Part shown: positions 38,366 through 46,076 of the stretch, piece by piece
Layout: every line of letters begins with the position of its first letter
Position numbering within the stretch: the first letter of the stretch is position 1
Notes under the pieces: model-generated
What the model was told of the DNA's origin: nothing
Database searches by the model: none
What the model saw: only the letters and a program-made list of their open reading frames with translations
Program-made: the position numbers and the translations under genes
Assembly (NCBI RefSeq): GCF_020181655.1
Contig: NZ_CP084032.1
Span: forward strand, 1,922,001 to 1,986,000
Reading direction: 5' to 3'
Source of the DNA: Pectobacterium colocasium
GTDB lineage: Bacteria > Pseudomonadota > Gammaproteobacteria > Enterobacterales > Enterobacteriaceae
DNA length: 64,000 bases

Positions 38366-39294
38366 TGTTTGCGGTATTAGGAGATATTGAATTTAAAGTA
38401 ACCGCCTATTGGGACGGCTTTAATACGTCATTCGGGGCAGATTACGCCGAACATAGCCGTATTGAAGGTAAACCCGGTCTGCAATTCATCGGCGCGAAGC
38501 TGGACGAGATTCGCATTAGCCTGGTGTTTCACCAGCAATATTGCACGCCGGATGTGGAACTGAAGCGCTTGAATGAGGCGATGCGAGCGCATCAGGCGAT
38601 GGCGCTGGTCTTCGGTAATGGGGACTATCGCGGCTGGTTTGTGATTACTGCTCTGACCTCGACCAGCCAGCATACCGACGCGAAGGGCAACGTATTGGCA
38701 ATGAATGCTGAACTGACGCTGCGCGAATACATTGGCGATCCGAAGAATCCGCTCAAGCCGCCGGCGATACAGACGCCTGTTCCTAACGTCAGCGCAATCA
38801 CCAAGGCTGTTGAGAAAGTGAACGACTTTGCGACCTCGTTACGTACGGCCGTTACGTATGCCAAGAAGGCGCAGTCTGCCTTTAAAGCGGCGAAAACCAC
38901 GGTGCAGATTGTCAAACGGATGAAGAAAAATCCCGAAACGGCGCTGTTGCAAGTTCCCGGGCTGTTAACGCAAGTAGGAAATGTATTGACGCCGTTAAGT
39001 GAGGTGGAGCCTGCGTTTAAAAAAACGGCAGAAGCCATTTCTGATGCCGCCGTTCAGGCAGAGAAGATGATGCCTGAAATTACGGCGGTGAATAAAGCGG
39101 CGAATGATGTGCTGAAACAGATCAGGCAAGTTGCCGACTTGTTGCAGGGCGTCGACAGTAAAAACGTCATCGAAAGGGTGGAAGCCATCAGTAAACATGT
39201 TGATGCAGCTAGCGACACGTTTAAAGGCGCGGAACCTGCGCTGAGCAAACTGACGGCGGAAATCGTGAAGAGGGTTGAAGCATATGCACCTTGA
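38365..39294 (+). CDS. gpU-like tail protein with a long helical extension
   Basis: A 309-residue protein. Residues 1-125 resemble P2 gpU (FAVLGDIEFKV, LQFIGAKLDEIRISLVFHQQY, LVFGNGDYRGWFVITALTSTSQ, LTLREYI). The rest is Ala/Lys-rich helix with repeated TAVTYAKKAQSAFKAAKTTVQ-like heptads, absent from P2 gpU (about 160 residues). It starts at the tape measure stop codon (ATGATG) and overlaps gpX by 11 bp. The extension may take a structural role as in Mu gp43-type proteins; inference. Confidence 0.82.
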   Translation: MFAVLGDIEFKVTAYWDGFNTSFGADYAEHSRIEGKPGLQFIGAKLDEIRISLVFHQQYCTPDVELKRLNEAMRAHQAMALVFGNGDYRGWFVITALTSTSQHTDAKGNVLAMNAELTLREYIGDPKNPLKPPAIQTPVPNVSAITKAVEKVNDFATSLRTAVTYAKKAQSAFKAAKTTVQIVKRMKKNPETALLQVPGLLTQVGNVLTPLSEVEPAFKKTAEAISDAAVQAEKMMPEITAVNKAANDVLKQIRQVADLLQGVDSKNVIERVEAISKHVDAASDTFKGAEPALSKLTAEIVKRVEAYAP

Positions 39295-39496
39295 ACATAT
39301 CACTACACAAGGCGAACGCTGGGATACCTTGTCCTATCGGTATTACGGCGATCCGCTCGGCTATCCGCGGATCATTGCCGCGAACCCGCATATTCCGATT
39401 GTGCCGCTGTTGCCATCAGGCCTAGTGGTTCTGATTCCGATTATTGAACAGGCAGAAGCCAGCAACGCGGAGGATACCCCACCATGGCTGCGTTAA
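39284..39496 (+). CDS. gpX-like tail protein (LysM-type)
   Basis: A 70-residue protein reading HITTQGERWDTLSYRYYGDPLGYPRIIAANPHI, the LysM-like fold of P2 gpX, which bridges baseplate hub and tube. Start ATG 39284; a TTG at 39275 is less likely. It overlaps the genes on both sides. Confidence 0.9.
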   Translation: MHLEHITTQGERWDTLSYRYYGDPLGYPRIIAANPHIPIVPLLPSGLVVLIPIIEQAEASNAEDTPPWLR

Positions 39497-40644
39497 CGGA
39501 AGAATTAACCTTGCTCTCGCCCGCCGTGTCGGACGTGCTGCAACCCGCGTTCACCCTGTGGTATCAGCAGAAAGACATTACCAATGATATCGCGCCGTAT
39601 GTCACCAGCGTGACGTATACCGACAGCATCAAGAATGAATCGGATTCGATCGAGGTCAGGCTCGACGATACCGATGGCCGCTGGATGGATAAGTGGTATC
39701 CCGGTACGGGCGATACGTTATCGCTCAAGCTAGGCTACCGCGGTGAAACGCTGTTTAACTGCGGCACGTTCTCGATAGATGAAATTGAGGTTAGCGCACC
39801 GCCCAGCGAAGTGATGATTCGCGGCGTCGCGACATCGGTCAACCGTGCATTGCGAACCAAGTCAAACCGCGGTTTTGAAGATACGACGCTAGCCGCCATT
39901 GCGACACGCATCGCGAAAAAGCATCAGTTGATGCTGGTAGGCAAGATTCAAATCATCAAGATCGATCGTGTTACGCAATATGCGGAAACTGATGTCGCTT
40001 TTCTAAAGCGGCTCGCCAGCGAATATGGCTATGTTGTGAAAGTGGTCAGCGACCAACTGATTTTTTCCCATCTGGCAACGCTGCGCAGCCAGGCGCCTGT
40101 TCGACAAATCAAGCCAACGGATGTCGCGCGTTTTTCACTGCGCGACACCATCAGCCACGTCTATAAAAACGCCAAGACGAAATATCAGAAAGGGAGTGAA
40201 AAGAAACTGATGGTTTATGAAGCTGACGGAGGCGTGAAAAGCGAAATGAAGTCTGCTGGCGCCGAGACCAGTGCGGATACGCTGAAAGTTAACGCCCGCG
40301 CGGCGGATGCCTCTGGCGTGCGGATGAAAACGGATGCCGCGTTGGATGCGCATAACGAAAAGCAGCAAACGGGATCGATGACGCTGATGGGCAGCCCACA
40401 GTTGGCGGCGGGGAATAAAGTTGAACTGGTGTCGTTCGGCCAGCTTTCTGGTCAGTGGTTGATCGAATCGGCTCGCCATGTTCTGGAACGGGGTAGTGGT
40501 TATACCTCCGAGATCGGTGTGACGCGCGGACCGATTACGGCAGGTAAGCGTAAGTCGGACAGCGGAAAAACGCTGGTGACTTACCATCCTGATGGCAGCC
40601 AGACAACACAAACGGTTAAGAGTAAAAAGGATGTGGGGTTATGA
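39484..40644 (+). CDS. gpD-like baseplate hub protein
   Basis: A 386-residue P2 gpD-family protein (T4 gp27 fold). Pieces are LWYQQKDITNDIAPYVTSVTYTDS, DSIEVRLDDTDGRWMDKWYP, GDTLSLKLGYRGE and FSIDEIEVSAPPSEVMIRG. It forms the central hub that holds the spike. It overlaps gpX by 13 bp and gpV by 4 bp. Confidence 0.93.
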   Translation: MAALTEELTLLSPAVSDVLQPAFTLWYQQKDITNDIAPYVTSVTYTDSIKNESDSIEVRLDDTDGRWMDKWYPGTGDTLSLKLGYRGETLFNCGTFSIDEIEVSAPPSEVMIRGVATSVNRALRTKSNRGFEDTTLAAIATRIAKKHQLMLVGKIQIIKIDRVTQYAETDVAFLKRLASEYGYVVKVVSDQLIFSHLATLRSQAPVRQIKPTDVARFSLRDTISHVYKNAKTKYQKGSEKKLMVYEADGGVKSEMKSAGAETSADTLKVNARAADASGVRMKTDAALDAHNEKQQTGSMTLMGSPQLAAGNKVELVSFGQLSGQWLIESARHVLERGSGYTSEIGVTRGPITAGKRKSDSGKTLVTYHPDGSQTTQTVKSKKDVGL

Positions 40645-41222
40645 GTTTATCTCGTCGAATTGGCACGATCAGTGCGCTGGATGAGGTTCGCGTTATGGTG
40701 CGCGTCCGTTTACCTGAGTGCGACAATCTGCGAACGGCCTGGCTACCGGTATTACAGCGCAATACGCAGAATAATAAGGATTACTGGTTGCCAGATATTG
40801 GCGAACAGGTCGAAGTTCTGCTGGACGGCAACGGCGAAGATGGTCTGGTTCTGGGGGCGATTTACTCCGCTGTTGATGTGCCAACGCTGGCAGATAAGGA
40901 CAAAAGGGCGGTAACGTTCGCTGACGGCGCGCACATTGAATATGATCGCCGAACGCATACGTTAACGATCAACGGCGGCGTGCAGCATATTGCAATTAGC
41001 AGCGGCACTGACGTGGTGGTTAACGCTCAGAAAGTCACTATCAATGCGCCAGAGACGACGGTGACGGGTAAGCTGCTGGTACAAGGACAGCTTACCTACG
41101 AGAGCGGGATGTCCGGTTCCGGTGGCGCCAGCCTCAGTGGTGATGTCAATATCTCCGGCAACGTCAGCGCCAGCGGCAGTGTGATGGACGCGGGTGGCAA
41201 CTCCAACCATCACTCGCACTAG
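40641..41222 (+). CDS. gpV-like baseplate spike protein
   Basis: A 193-residue spike. The N-terminal OB domain (RIGTISALDEVRVMVRVRLP, WLPDIGEQVEVLLDGNGEDGLVLGAIY) is followed by a beta-helix rich in Val/Ser/Gly and a C-terminal NSNHHSH. The HxH end matches the iron-binding tip of P2 gpV, which pierces the outer membrane. It precedes a hairpin and gpW. Confidence 0.93.
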   Translation: MSLSRRIGTISALDEVRVMVRVRLPECDNLRTAWLPVLQRNTQNNKDYWLPDIGEQVEVLLDGNGEDGLVLGAIYSAVDVPTLADKDKRAVTFADGAHIEYDRRTHTLTINGGVQHIAISSGTDVVVNAQKVTINAPETTVTGKLLVQGQLTYESGMSGSGGASLSGDVNISGNVSASGSVMDAGGNSNHHSH

Positions 41223-41260
41223 TATTTTTCTAAACCGTTTTACAATTCCTTCCTCTCACC

Positions 41261-41279
41261 GGGGGCGACAATAGCCCCC
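41261..41279 (+). other. Hairpin abutting the gpW start codon
   Basis: GGGGGC (41261-41266) pairs with GCCCCC (41274-41279); the gpW ATG is at 41281. No separate Shine-Dalgarno is visible, so the stem may control gpW translation. Confidence 0.6.
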
Positions 41280-41280
41280 T

Positions 41281-41628
41281 ATGAAAACTCAATCTGTTTT
41301 TTGGCAACCGGCGCTGCAACGTTCTGGCGAAATCGTCGAAGGAACGGCAGATATCATGCAGGCGATTCACATCATCCTGCGGACACCCTGCGGCAGCGAC
41401 CCACATCGGCCTGACTTTGGTAGCAATCTACATCTGTATCTCGATTATCCGATCGATCGTGCGATCCCGCATGTCGTCAGGGAATCGGTAGAAGCGATCA
41501 AACGATGGGAACCTCGCTGCCAGTTACTGGCGGTTAAACCTTCTGTGAATGGGGCTCACCTGACGCTGCACGTTAGCTGGAAAACCGCTAACGGCGCGAC
41601 ACAGACCACGGAGTTGTTATGGCGCTGA
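41281..41628 (+). CDS. gpW-like baseplate wedge protein (T4 gp25 fold)
   Basis: A 115-residue lysozyme-like-fold wedge protein. RTPCGSDPHRPDFGSNLHLYLD is the gp25/gpW signature (RPDFGs). Length equals P2 W. It overlaps gpJ by 10 bp. Confidence 0.93.
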   Translation: MKTQSVFWQPALQRSGEIVEGTADIMQAIHIILRTPCGSDPHRPDFGSNLHLYLDYPIDRAIPHVVRESVEAIKRWEPRCQLLAVKPSVNGAHLTLHVSWKTANGATQTTELLWR

Positions 41629-42722
41629 CAGAACCCAATTTTATTGAACGCGACGCGGCGAAGATTACCGCCGAAATGATCGCGAAATATGAAGCTGACT
41701 CAGGGAAAACACTCTATCCAGCGCAGGCCGAACGCCTGCTGATCAACCTCTTTGCTTACCGGGAAACTTTATTGCGTAGCGCGGTCCAGGAAGCCGCCAA
41801 GCAGAACCTGGTCGCGTTTGCTCGTGCGCCGATGCTGGATTATCTGGCAGAACTGGTCGGCGTCTCCCGTTTGGCGGCGCAGCCGGCGCGTGCAGAGCTG
41901 CGTTTTACCCCCGAAGCGCCGTTAGTCAGCGATTTGCTGATTCCAGCAGGCACCCGCGTTAGCGCATCGGACAGCGTAATGTTCTCCACCGACAGCGATG
42001 CGCTACTGAGAGTGAACGGCAGCGGCGTCACTGTAATGGCGACCTGTACCGAAAGTGGCGAAGTGGGCAATGACTGGCTGCCAGCCCAGATCAGTACGCT
42101 GCTGGATGAGATTGGCGACAGCGATTTACGTGTCGTCAATATCACCAAAAGCAGCGGTGGGTCTGCGGAAGAGGATGACGATCGCCTGCGGGAACGCGTT
42201 CAACTGGCGCCGGAGTCGTTTAGCACCGCGGGATCGAAACTGGCGTATCGCTTCCATGCGATGCGGGCGCACCAAAACATTGTTGATGTCGCGGTGATGT
42301 CACCGGAACCGGGTGAGGTGGTGCTGTACCCGTTGCTCAGCACTGGTCTGCCGGACAGCAGCCTGCTCTCGCTGGTGGAAAGCTTTTGCTCCGACGAGCA
42401 GGTGCGCCCGCTGACGGATTTTGTCTCCGCTAAATCCCCCACGCAGGTGGATTACGCCATCAACGCCAAATTGACGCTGTTCAACGGTGAACAGGCTAGT
42501 GTCGTTCAGACTGCGGCGGAGAAAGCCGTGCAAGCCTGGGTTGAAACCCGTACCGCCACATTGGGGCGCGATATTGTTCCGAGCCAGATTATCGCCACGC
42601 TTTCCATTCCCGGCGTGTATCAGGTGGAACTCGTTTCACCGTCATTGATGGTGCTTGATGACAGCGAATGGGCGAACTGCACGGGCATCAATGTCAGCGT
42701 CGTCGGGGTGTCGAATGGCTGA
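41619..42722 (+). CDS. gpJ-like baseplate wedge protein
   Basis: A 367-residue P2 gpJ-family protein (T4 gp6 fold). The N-terminus has TLYPAQAERLLINLFAYRETLLRSAVQEAAKQN and LVGVSRLAAQPARAELRF; SAEEDDDRLRERVQLAPESFSTAG is the core motif. It builds the baseplate ring with gpW and gpI. It overlaps gpI by 8 bp. Confidence 0.94.
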   Translation: MALTEPNFIERDAAKITAEMIAKYEADSGKTLYPAQAERLLINLFAYRETLLRSAVQEAAKQNLVAFARAPMLDYLAELVGVSRLAAQPARAELRFTPEAPLVSDLLIPAGTRVSASDSVMFSTDSDALLRVNGSGVTVMATCTESGEVGNDWLPAQISTLLDEIGDSDLRVVNITKSSGGSAEEDDDRLRERVQLAPESFSTAGSKLAYRFHAMRAHQNIVDVAVMSPEPGEVVLYPLLSTGLPDSSLLSLVESFCSDEQVRPLTDFVSAKSPTQVDYAINAKLTLFNGEQASVVQTAAEKAVQAWVETRTATLGRDIVPSQIIATLSIPGVYQVELVSPSLMVLDDSEWANCTGINVSVVGVSNG

Positions 42723-43296
42723 TTCACTACGACTGCTGCCACCGCCTCTTGCTGCCGACGCCCGCTTTCGCTCGTTGGCGGAGTTAGCCGACCGCTTCGA
42801 TGACATCGATCTGAATACCTTACTGGTTTATCTGATCGATATTGCCGATAGCAGCGCATTGCCTTGGCTAGCCGAACAGTTCTCGCTGTTTGGCGACGGA
42901 TGGGAACTGGCGGAATCGGATGATTCCAAACGTGCGTTGATCAAGGCCGCTATCGATCTGCATCGCAGCAAAGGAACGCCGTGGAGCATTAAAGAGATCA
43001 TCCGCCGTTTCGGCTTCGGCGAGAGCACGCTGATTGAGAACATCGGTCGCCTGAGTTACGACGGGGAAACCACCTACAAGAACCTTTATGTACACGGCGA
43101 CAAAGCGGCGTGGGCGGTCTATCGCGTGCTGCTAAAACAACCGATCACCAACGATCAGGCCAGAATGTTACGCAATGCCATTGGGATGTTTGCCCCAGCA
43201 CGGTGTCACCTGGCCAGCATCGAATATTGGGAAGTGCCTATCCGCTACAACCGGACGGCGACATACGACAGTAACTACAATCATGGGAGCGCTTGA
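42715..43296 (+). CDS. gpI-like baseplate wedge protein
   Basis: A 193-residue P2 gpI-family protein (T4 gp7 C-terminal fold). It contains LLPPPLAADARFRSLAELADRF, ALPWLAEQFSLFGDGWELA and HRSKGTPWSIKEIIRRFGFG, the common TPW motif of the family. ATG 42715 follows GGGGTG; the frame is open upstream inside gpJ. It anchors the tail fibre to the baseplate. Confidence 0.92.
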   Translation: MADSLRLLPPPLAADARFRSLAELADRFDDIDLNTLLVYLIDIADSSALPWLAEQFSLFGDGWELAESDDSKRALIKAAIDLHRSKGTPWSIKEIIRRFGFGESTLIENIGRLSYDGETTYKNLYVHGDKAAWAVYRVLLKQPITNDQARMLRNAIGMFAPARCHLASIEYWEVPIRYNRTATYDSNYNHGSA

Positions 43297-43298
43297 AC

Positions 43299-45185
43299 AT
43301 GGCGAATTTGTCAGAGAACCCGCAATGGGTTGACGGCATTTACCAAATCGAAACGTCGGATCCGGTCGTGGGTGGACCGGACGGCGTCTCAAACCGACAG
43401 GCTAAAGAATTGGCCAGTCGTACCCGCTATTTGAAAAAAGAGCAGGAAAAAACGGGCAGCCATCTGGCGATACACGCCGCCGCCGCCGATCCGCATACGC
43501 AATATGCGCCGAAGGAGAACCCAACCTTTACCGGCACGCCAAAAGCGCCAACGCCTGCAACGGATAGTAATAGTCAGCAAGTGGCAACGACGGCGTTTGT
43601 GAAATCTGTTGCTGCGGCGTTGGTGAATGGTGCGCCAGCGGCACTGGATACATTGCAGGAATTAGCGAAAGCGATGGGTAACGATCCAAATTTTTCGGCG
43701 ACGGTGCTGGATGCTATCGCTGATGTAAAAGCCGAGGCTGCGAATAAACTGAATGCACACAATGCAGCGGCTGATCCACATACGCAATATGCACCAAAAG
43801 CGAGCCCAGTATTGACGGGTAAGCCGACGGCACCAACGGCGGCACAAACATCGAATGATACACAAGTTGCGACAACCGCATTTGTTAAAGCGGCTGTTAC
43901 CGCATTGGTGAATGGTTCCCCAGCAGCATTGGATACCTTACAGGAACTGGCCAATGCATTGGGCAACGATCCGAAGTTCTCAACGACGGTGTTGAATGCA
44001 TTAGCGGGAAAACTGGCAAAAGATCAGAACGGTGCGGATATTGCGGATAAGAATCTGTTTATTAAAAATATTGGCGCTGCCCGTGCTTTTCACGGAGCGA
44101 TAAACATTGGCGGTGATAATGGTGCGTGGAAAACTTCTGATTTTATTGCTTGGTTGAAGAGTCAGGAGGCATTCAACCATCCCTATTGGGTTTGTAAAGG
44201 TGGATGGTATTACGCAGGGAATAAAATTATTACCGATACGGGCGTCGGTAATATTCAATTGGCTGGCGCGGTTATTGAAGTGTTTGGAACAGAAGCGGCG
44301 ATGACTATTCGTATCACTACGCCTTCTACAGTGACTGCCGCTGGGGCAATACCCAATGCGCAGTTTACCTATATTAATCATGGTGATAATTATTCCCCAA
44401 GCTGGCGGCGGGATTATAATACACGCAACTTGCCTACTGCTGCAGATGTGGGGGCGATACCATTTTCCGGCGGTACATTAACTGGGGAACTCACATCCGC
44501 TAAGCCTGATAATTATCGCATCAGTTACGGTGATTATGGCGTTTATATGCGTAATGATGGTGCGGCTTTTTATACCCTGCTAACAAATAAGGGAGATCCA
44601 TATGGCAATTACAATGCCCTGAGACCATTTCGAATTCACCTTGAGTCAGGTGACGTTCAAATGTCCCAGAATGTTGAGGTTGAAGGCATTCTTTCAGAAA
44701 AAGGGGCTCGAGTTTATAGCTCAAAAAATAAACCGACTCCTGCTGACATTGGAGCGCTACCTGTCGCAGGAACTGCTGTTGCAGCTACAAAATTAGCCAC
44801 ACCGCGTAAAATCAACGGTGTGGTATTTGATGGTTCGGCGGATATTACTTTAACTCCCGCAAACCTTGGTTTGCGGGAAATCATTGAAACTGGTTCTGGT
44901 TCAGGATTCTATTGGAGAAAATACTCAGATCGAGTGATAGAAATTTTTGCGAGAGTAGATGTTATTACAGGAACGAATCAAACCATTTCTTTTCCTGTAA
45001 AAACTAACGGGGTGATTTTCATTTTAGCAAATGACTTCGGCGGATATTCGGGTCCAAATGCCTATACGGTAAGACCTTATAATGTAACTGAATCTGGTTT
45101 TTCTGTTTATTGGGATCGATTTAATGAGAATGGAGGAGGGAATAAGAAAAGTTTATATTATCATGTAATTGCTAATTCACTTTAA
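43299..45185 (+). CDS. Tail fibre protein
   Basis: A 628-residue receptor-binding fibre. It starts with baseplate-attachment sequence (NPQWVDGIYQIETSDPVVGGPDGVSNRQAKELASRTRYL), then two near-identical copies of a 98-residue unit containing AAADPHTQYAPK and LVNGxPAALDTLQELA. The middle and C-terminal parts are AT-rich and unlike the rest of the cluster. Two TPAxxG-type linkers occur (TPADIGALP, TPANLGLRE); the second carries a Hin/Gin-type crossover site. The last about 100 residues would bind the target cell. No tail-fibre assembly (tfa) gene follows. ATG 43299 has GGGAG upstream. Confidence 0.92.
   Translation: MANLSENPQWVDGIYQIETSDPVVGGPDGVSNRQAKELASRTRYLKKEQEKTGSHLAIHAAAADPHTQYAPKENPTFTGTPKAPTPATDSNSQQVATTAFVKSVAAALVNGAPAALDTLQELAKAMGNDPNFSATVLDAIADVKAEAANKLNAHNAAADPHTQYAPKASPVLTGKPTAPTAAQTSNDTQVATTAFVKAAVTALVNGSPAALDTLQELANALGNDPKFSTTVLNALAGKLAKDQNGADIADKNLFIKNIGAARAFHGAINIGGDNGAWKTSDFIAWLKSQEAFNHPYWVCKGGWYYAGNKIITDTGVGNIQLAGAVIEVFGTEAAMTIRITTPSTVTAAGAIPNAQFTYINHGDNYSPSWRRDYNTRNLPTAADVGAIPFSGGTLTGELTSAKPDNYRISYGDYGVYMRNDGAAFYTLLTNKGDPYGNYNALRPFRIHLESGDVQMSQNVEVEGILSEKGARVYSSKNKPTPADIGALPVAGTAVAATKLATPRKINGVVFDGSADITLTPANLGLREIIETGSGSGFYWRKYSDRVIEIFARVDVITGTNQTISFPVKTNGVIFILANDFGGYSGPNAYTVRPYNVTESGFSVYWDRFNENGGGNKKSLYYHVIANSL
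43458..44039 (+). repeat. Tandem duplication in the fibre shaft
   Basis: Two consecutive copies of an about 98-residue unit, beginning HAAAADPHTQYAPK and HNAAADPHTQYAPK and ending NDPxFSxTVL. The second copy is diverged in codon use, so this is an old duplication or an exchange product, not an assembly artefact. Confidence 0.85.
44854..44879. promoter_or_regulatory. Hin/Gin-type crossover site inside the fibre gene
   Basis: A 22-bp palindrome at 44856-44877 with arms CCCGCAAACC and GGTTTGCGGG around a TT core. The AAACC-2-GGTTT core and the two-base unpaired centre are the consensus of hix, gix and cix inversion sites; read on the minus strand the 26 bp start with TTC like hix and cix. It falls at codons 519-527 of the fibre gene. 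No second copy is seen downstream. Confidence 0.78.
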
Positions 45186-45187
45186 TA

Positions 45188-45207
45188 GGTGGCCCTTATG
45201 GGCCACC
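45188..45207. terminator. Hairpin after the tail fibre gene
   Basis: GGTGGCCC-TTAT-GGGCCACC, an 8-bp perfect stem 2 bp after the fibre stop. The T-run is weak. It lies between two converging frames. Confidence 0.55.
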
Positions 45208-45230
45208 ATTAAAATAAATAGTTTTAAGTT

Positions 45231-45410
45231 TTATTCTATATCGTAAGTTATAATGGTTTCCATCTCTGTATCATGAGTACTAACAATATTGGTATCTGCT
45301 ACAGAAAATGAAACTATACCCGTGATATTGTGTTTTATGTCGAACAGCACTGGGCTATCCGGTTCAGTATTCCCGGCATAAATAAGTGGTTGTACCGGTC
45401 CGGTATAGTT
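45231..45410 (-). pseudogene. Remnant of a convergent frame, possibly the alternative fibre end
   Basis: A 59-codon open frame on the minus strand ending TAA at 45231-45233, with a stop just before its first codon and no start. It reads NYTGPVQPLIYAGNTE, DSPVLFDIKHNITGIVSFS and METIITYDIE. Composition is AT-rich like the fibre end. In invertible fibre segments the silent version lies tail-to-tail with the expressed one, exactly this orientation and place. I do not recognise the sequence, so the reading as alternative fibre C-terminus is inference. Confidence 0.5.
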
Positions 45411-45443
45411 TCATCTACAAAAAAACGCAGGCATACTCCATAA

Positions 45444-45665
45444 ATAGGGCTTCACTATTTACCGCCTTACAGTCTGAATCTGAATGCGATAGAGTGCTTA
45501 TGGAAAGTGATGAACGAGCATGCAAGGAATAATCGCTATTTTGAAGATACGCGCGATTTTCGGGATACCATATTCAACTTTTTCTCAACCATGCTGCCAG
45601 AAATAGCGGACGCGCTGACGTCCAGAATTCACGATCTCTTTCAGGTGCTCAAACCTGCGTCTTGA
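45444..45665 (+). pseudogene. IS630-family transposase remnant
   Basis: The C-terminal 73 codons of an IS630-type transposase: IGLHYLPPYSLNLNAIECLWKV, then NEHARNNRYFEDTRDFR and LPEIADALTSRIHDLFQVL. The LPPYSxNLNxIExLWK box is the end of the DDE domain. A stop lies just upstream and the remainder is missing. It splits the fibre-switch region. Confidence 0.85.
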
Positions 45666-45689
45666 GTTTTATTGGGTATATCTCATTAC

Positions 45690-45967
45690 GTAATTGATAC
45701 TTCGACGCCCGCAGGTCGCTTTTTCTTTCATATAATGAGCTTGCTGGTGCAGATGGAGCGAGAACTGGCCTTGATACTGCACGTTTGCAGGGACGTATTG
45801 GTGGACGGAAGCGGTTGATGACGTCAGATGTGCTTTTCTAGGCTGAAGCGATGTTGGCGACAGGAGCCACGCGCCTTCAGGTGGCGAATATCGTCGGTGT
45901 ATCAGAAAAAACCATCTATAAATACTTTCCCGCTCGGAGTCAGGGCGACGTTCCTGCTGTTGGCTAA
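45690..45967 (+). pseudogene. Decayed Hin/Gin/Pin-type DNA invertase
   Basis: The catalytic-domain end reads VIDTSTPAGRFFFHIMSLLVQMEREL, a close match to the serine invertase motif (IDTSxPxGRFFFHxMxxLxxMEREL). A frame change with loss of a few codons leads to ARLQGRIGGRKRLMT, then a TAG at 45840-45842, then ATGATRLQVANIVGVSEKTIYKYFPA, the C-terminal helix-turn-helix. The N-terminal catalytic serine region is missing. The gene cannot give active enzyme. Confidence 0.88.
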
Positions 45968-46076
45968 AACGCGGCGCAATAGCAATTTCCTTTGCGCCAG
46001 AATCACCAGAACCCCACCAAACATGTTATTTTCATTGATAAGTTCTTTACTGTGTCGCCGAAAATGAGAGGCCAGC
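45968..46076. other. Gap between invertase relic and ybiB
   Basis: No gene seen. It should contain the ybiB ribosome-binding site and possibly the original dinG-ybiB junction. Confidence 0.4.

Larger units (their letters stand above)
29676..45967 (+). mobile_element. Carotovoricin-like contractile tailocin locus
   Basis: This locus encodes lysis, sheath, tube, baseplate, spike and fibre proteins of a contractile phage tail, plus relics of a fibre-switch. No capsid, portal, terminase, replication, repressor or integrase gene is present, which is the mark of an R-type bacteriocin rather than a prophage. Gene content mixes Mu-like (gp37, gp38) and P2-like (tube, U, X, D, V, W, J, I) parts. It lies with the prt genes between dinG and ybiB. 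Carotovoricin of Pectobacterium is the known bacteriocin of this kind; regulators (RdgA/RdgB) are not in the window. Confidence 0.85.

Noticed and set aside
29676..45185. Complete prophage
   Set aside because: No capsid, portal, terminase, replication, repressor or integrase genes; a tailocin explains the content.
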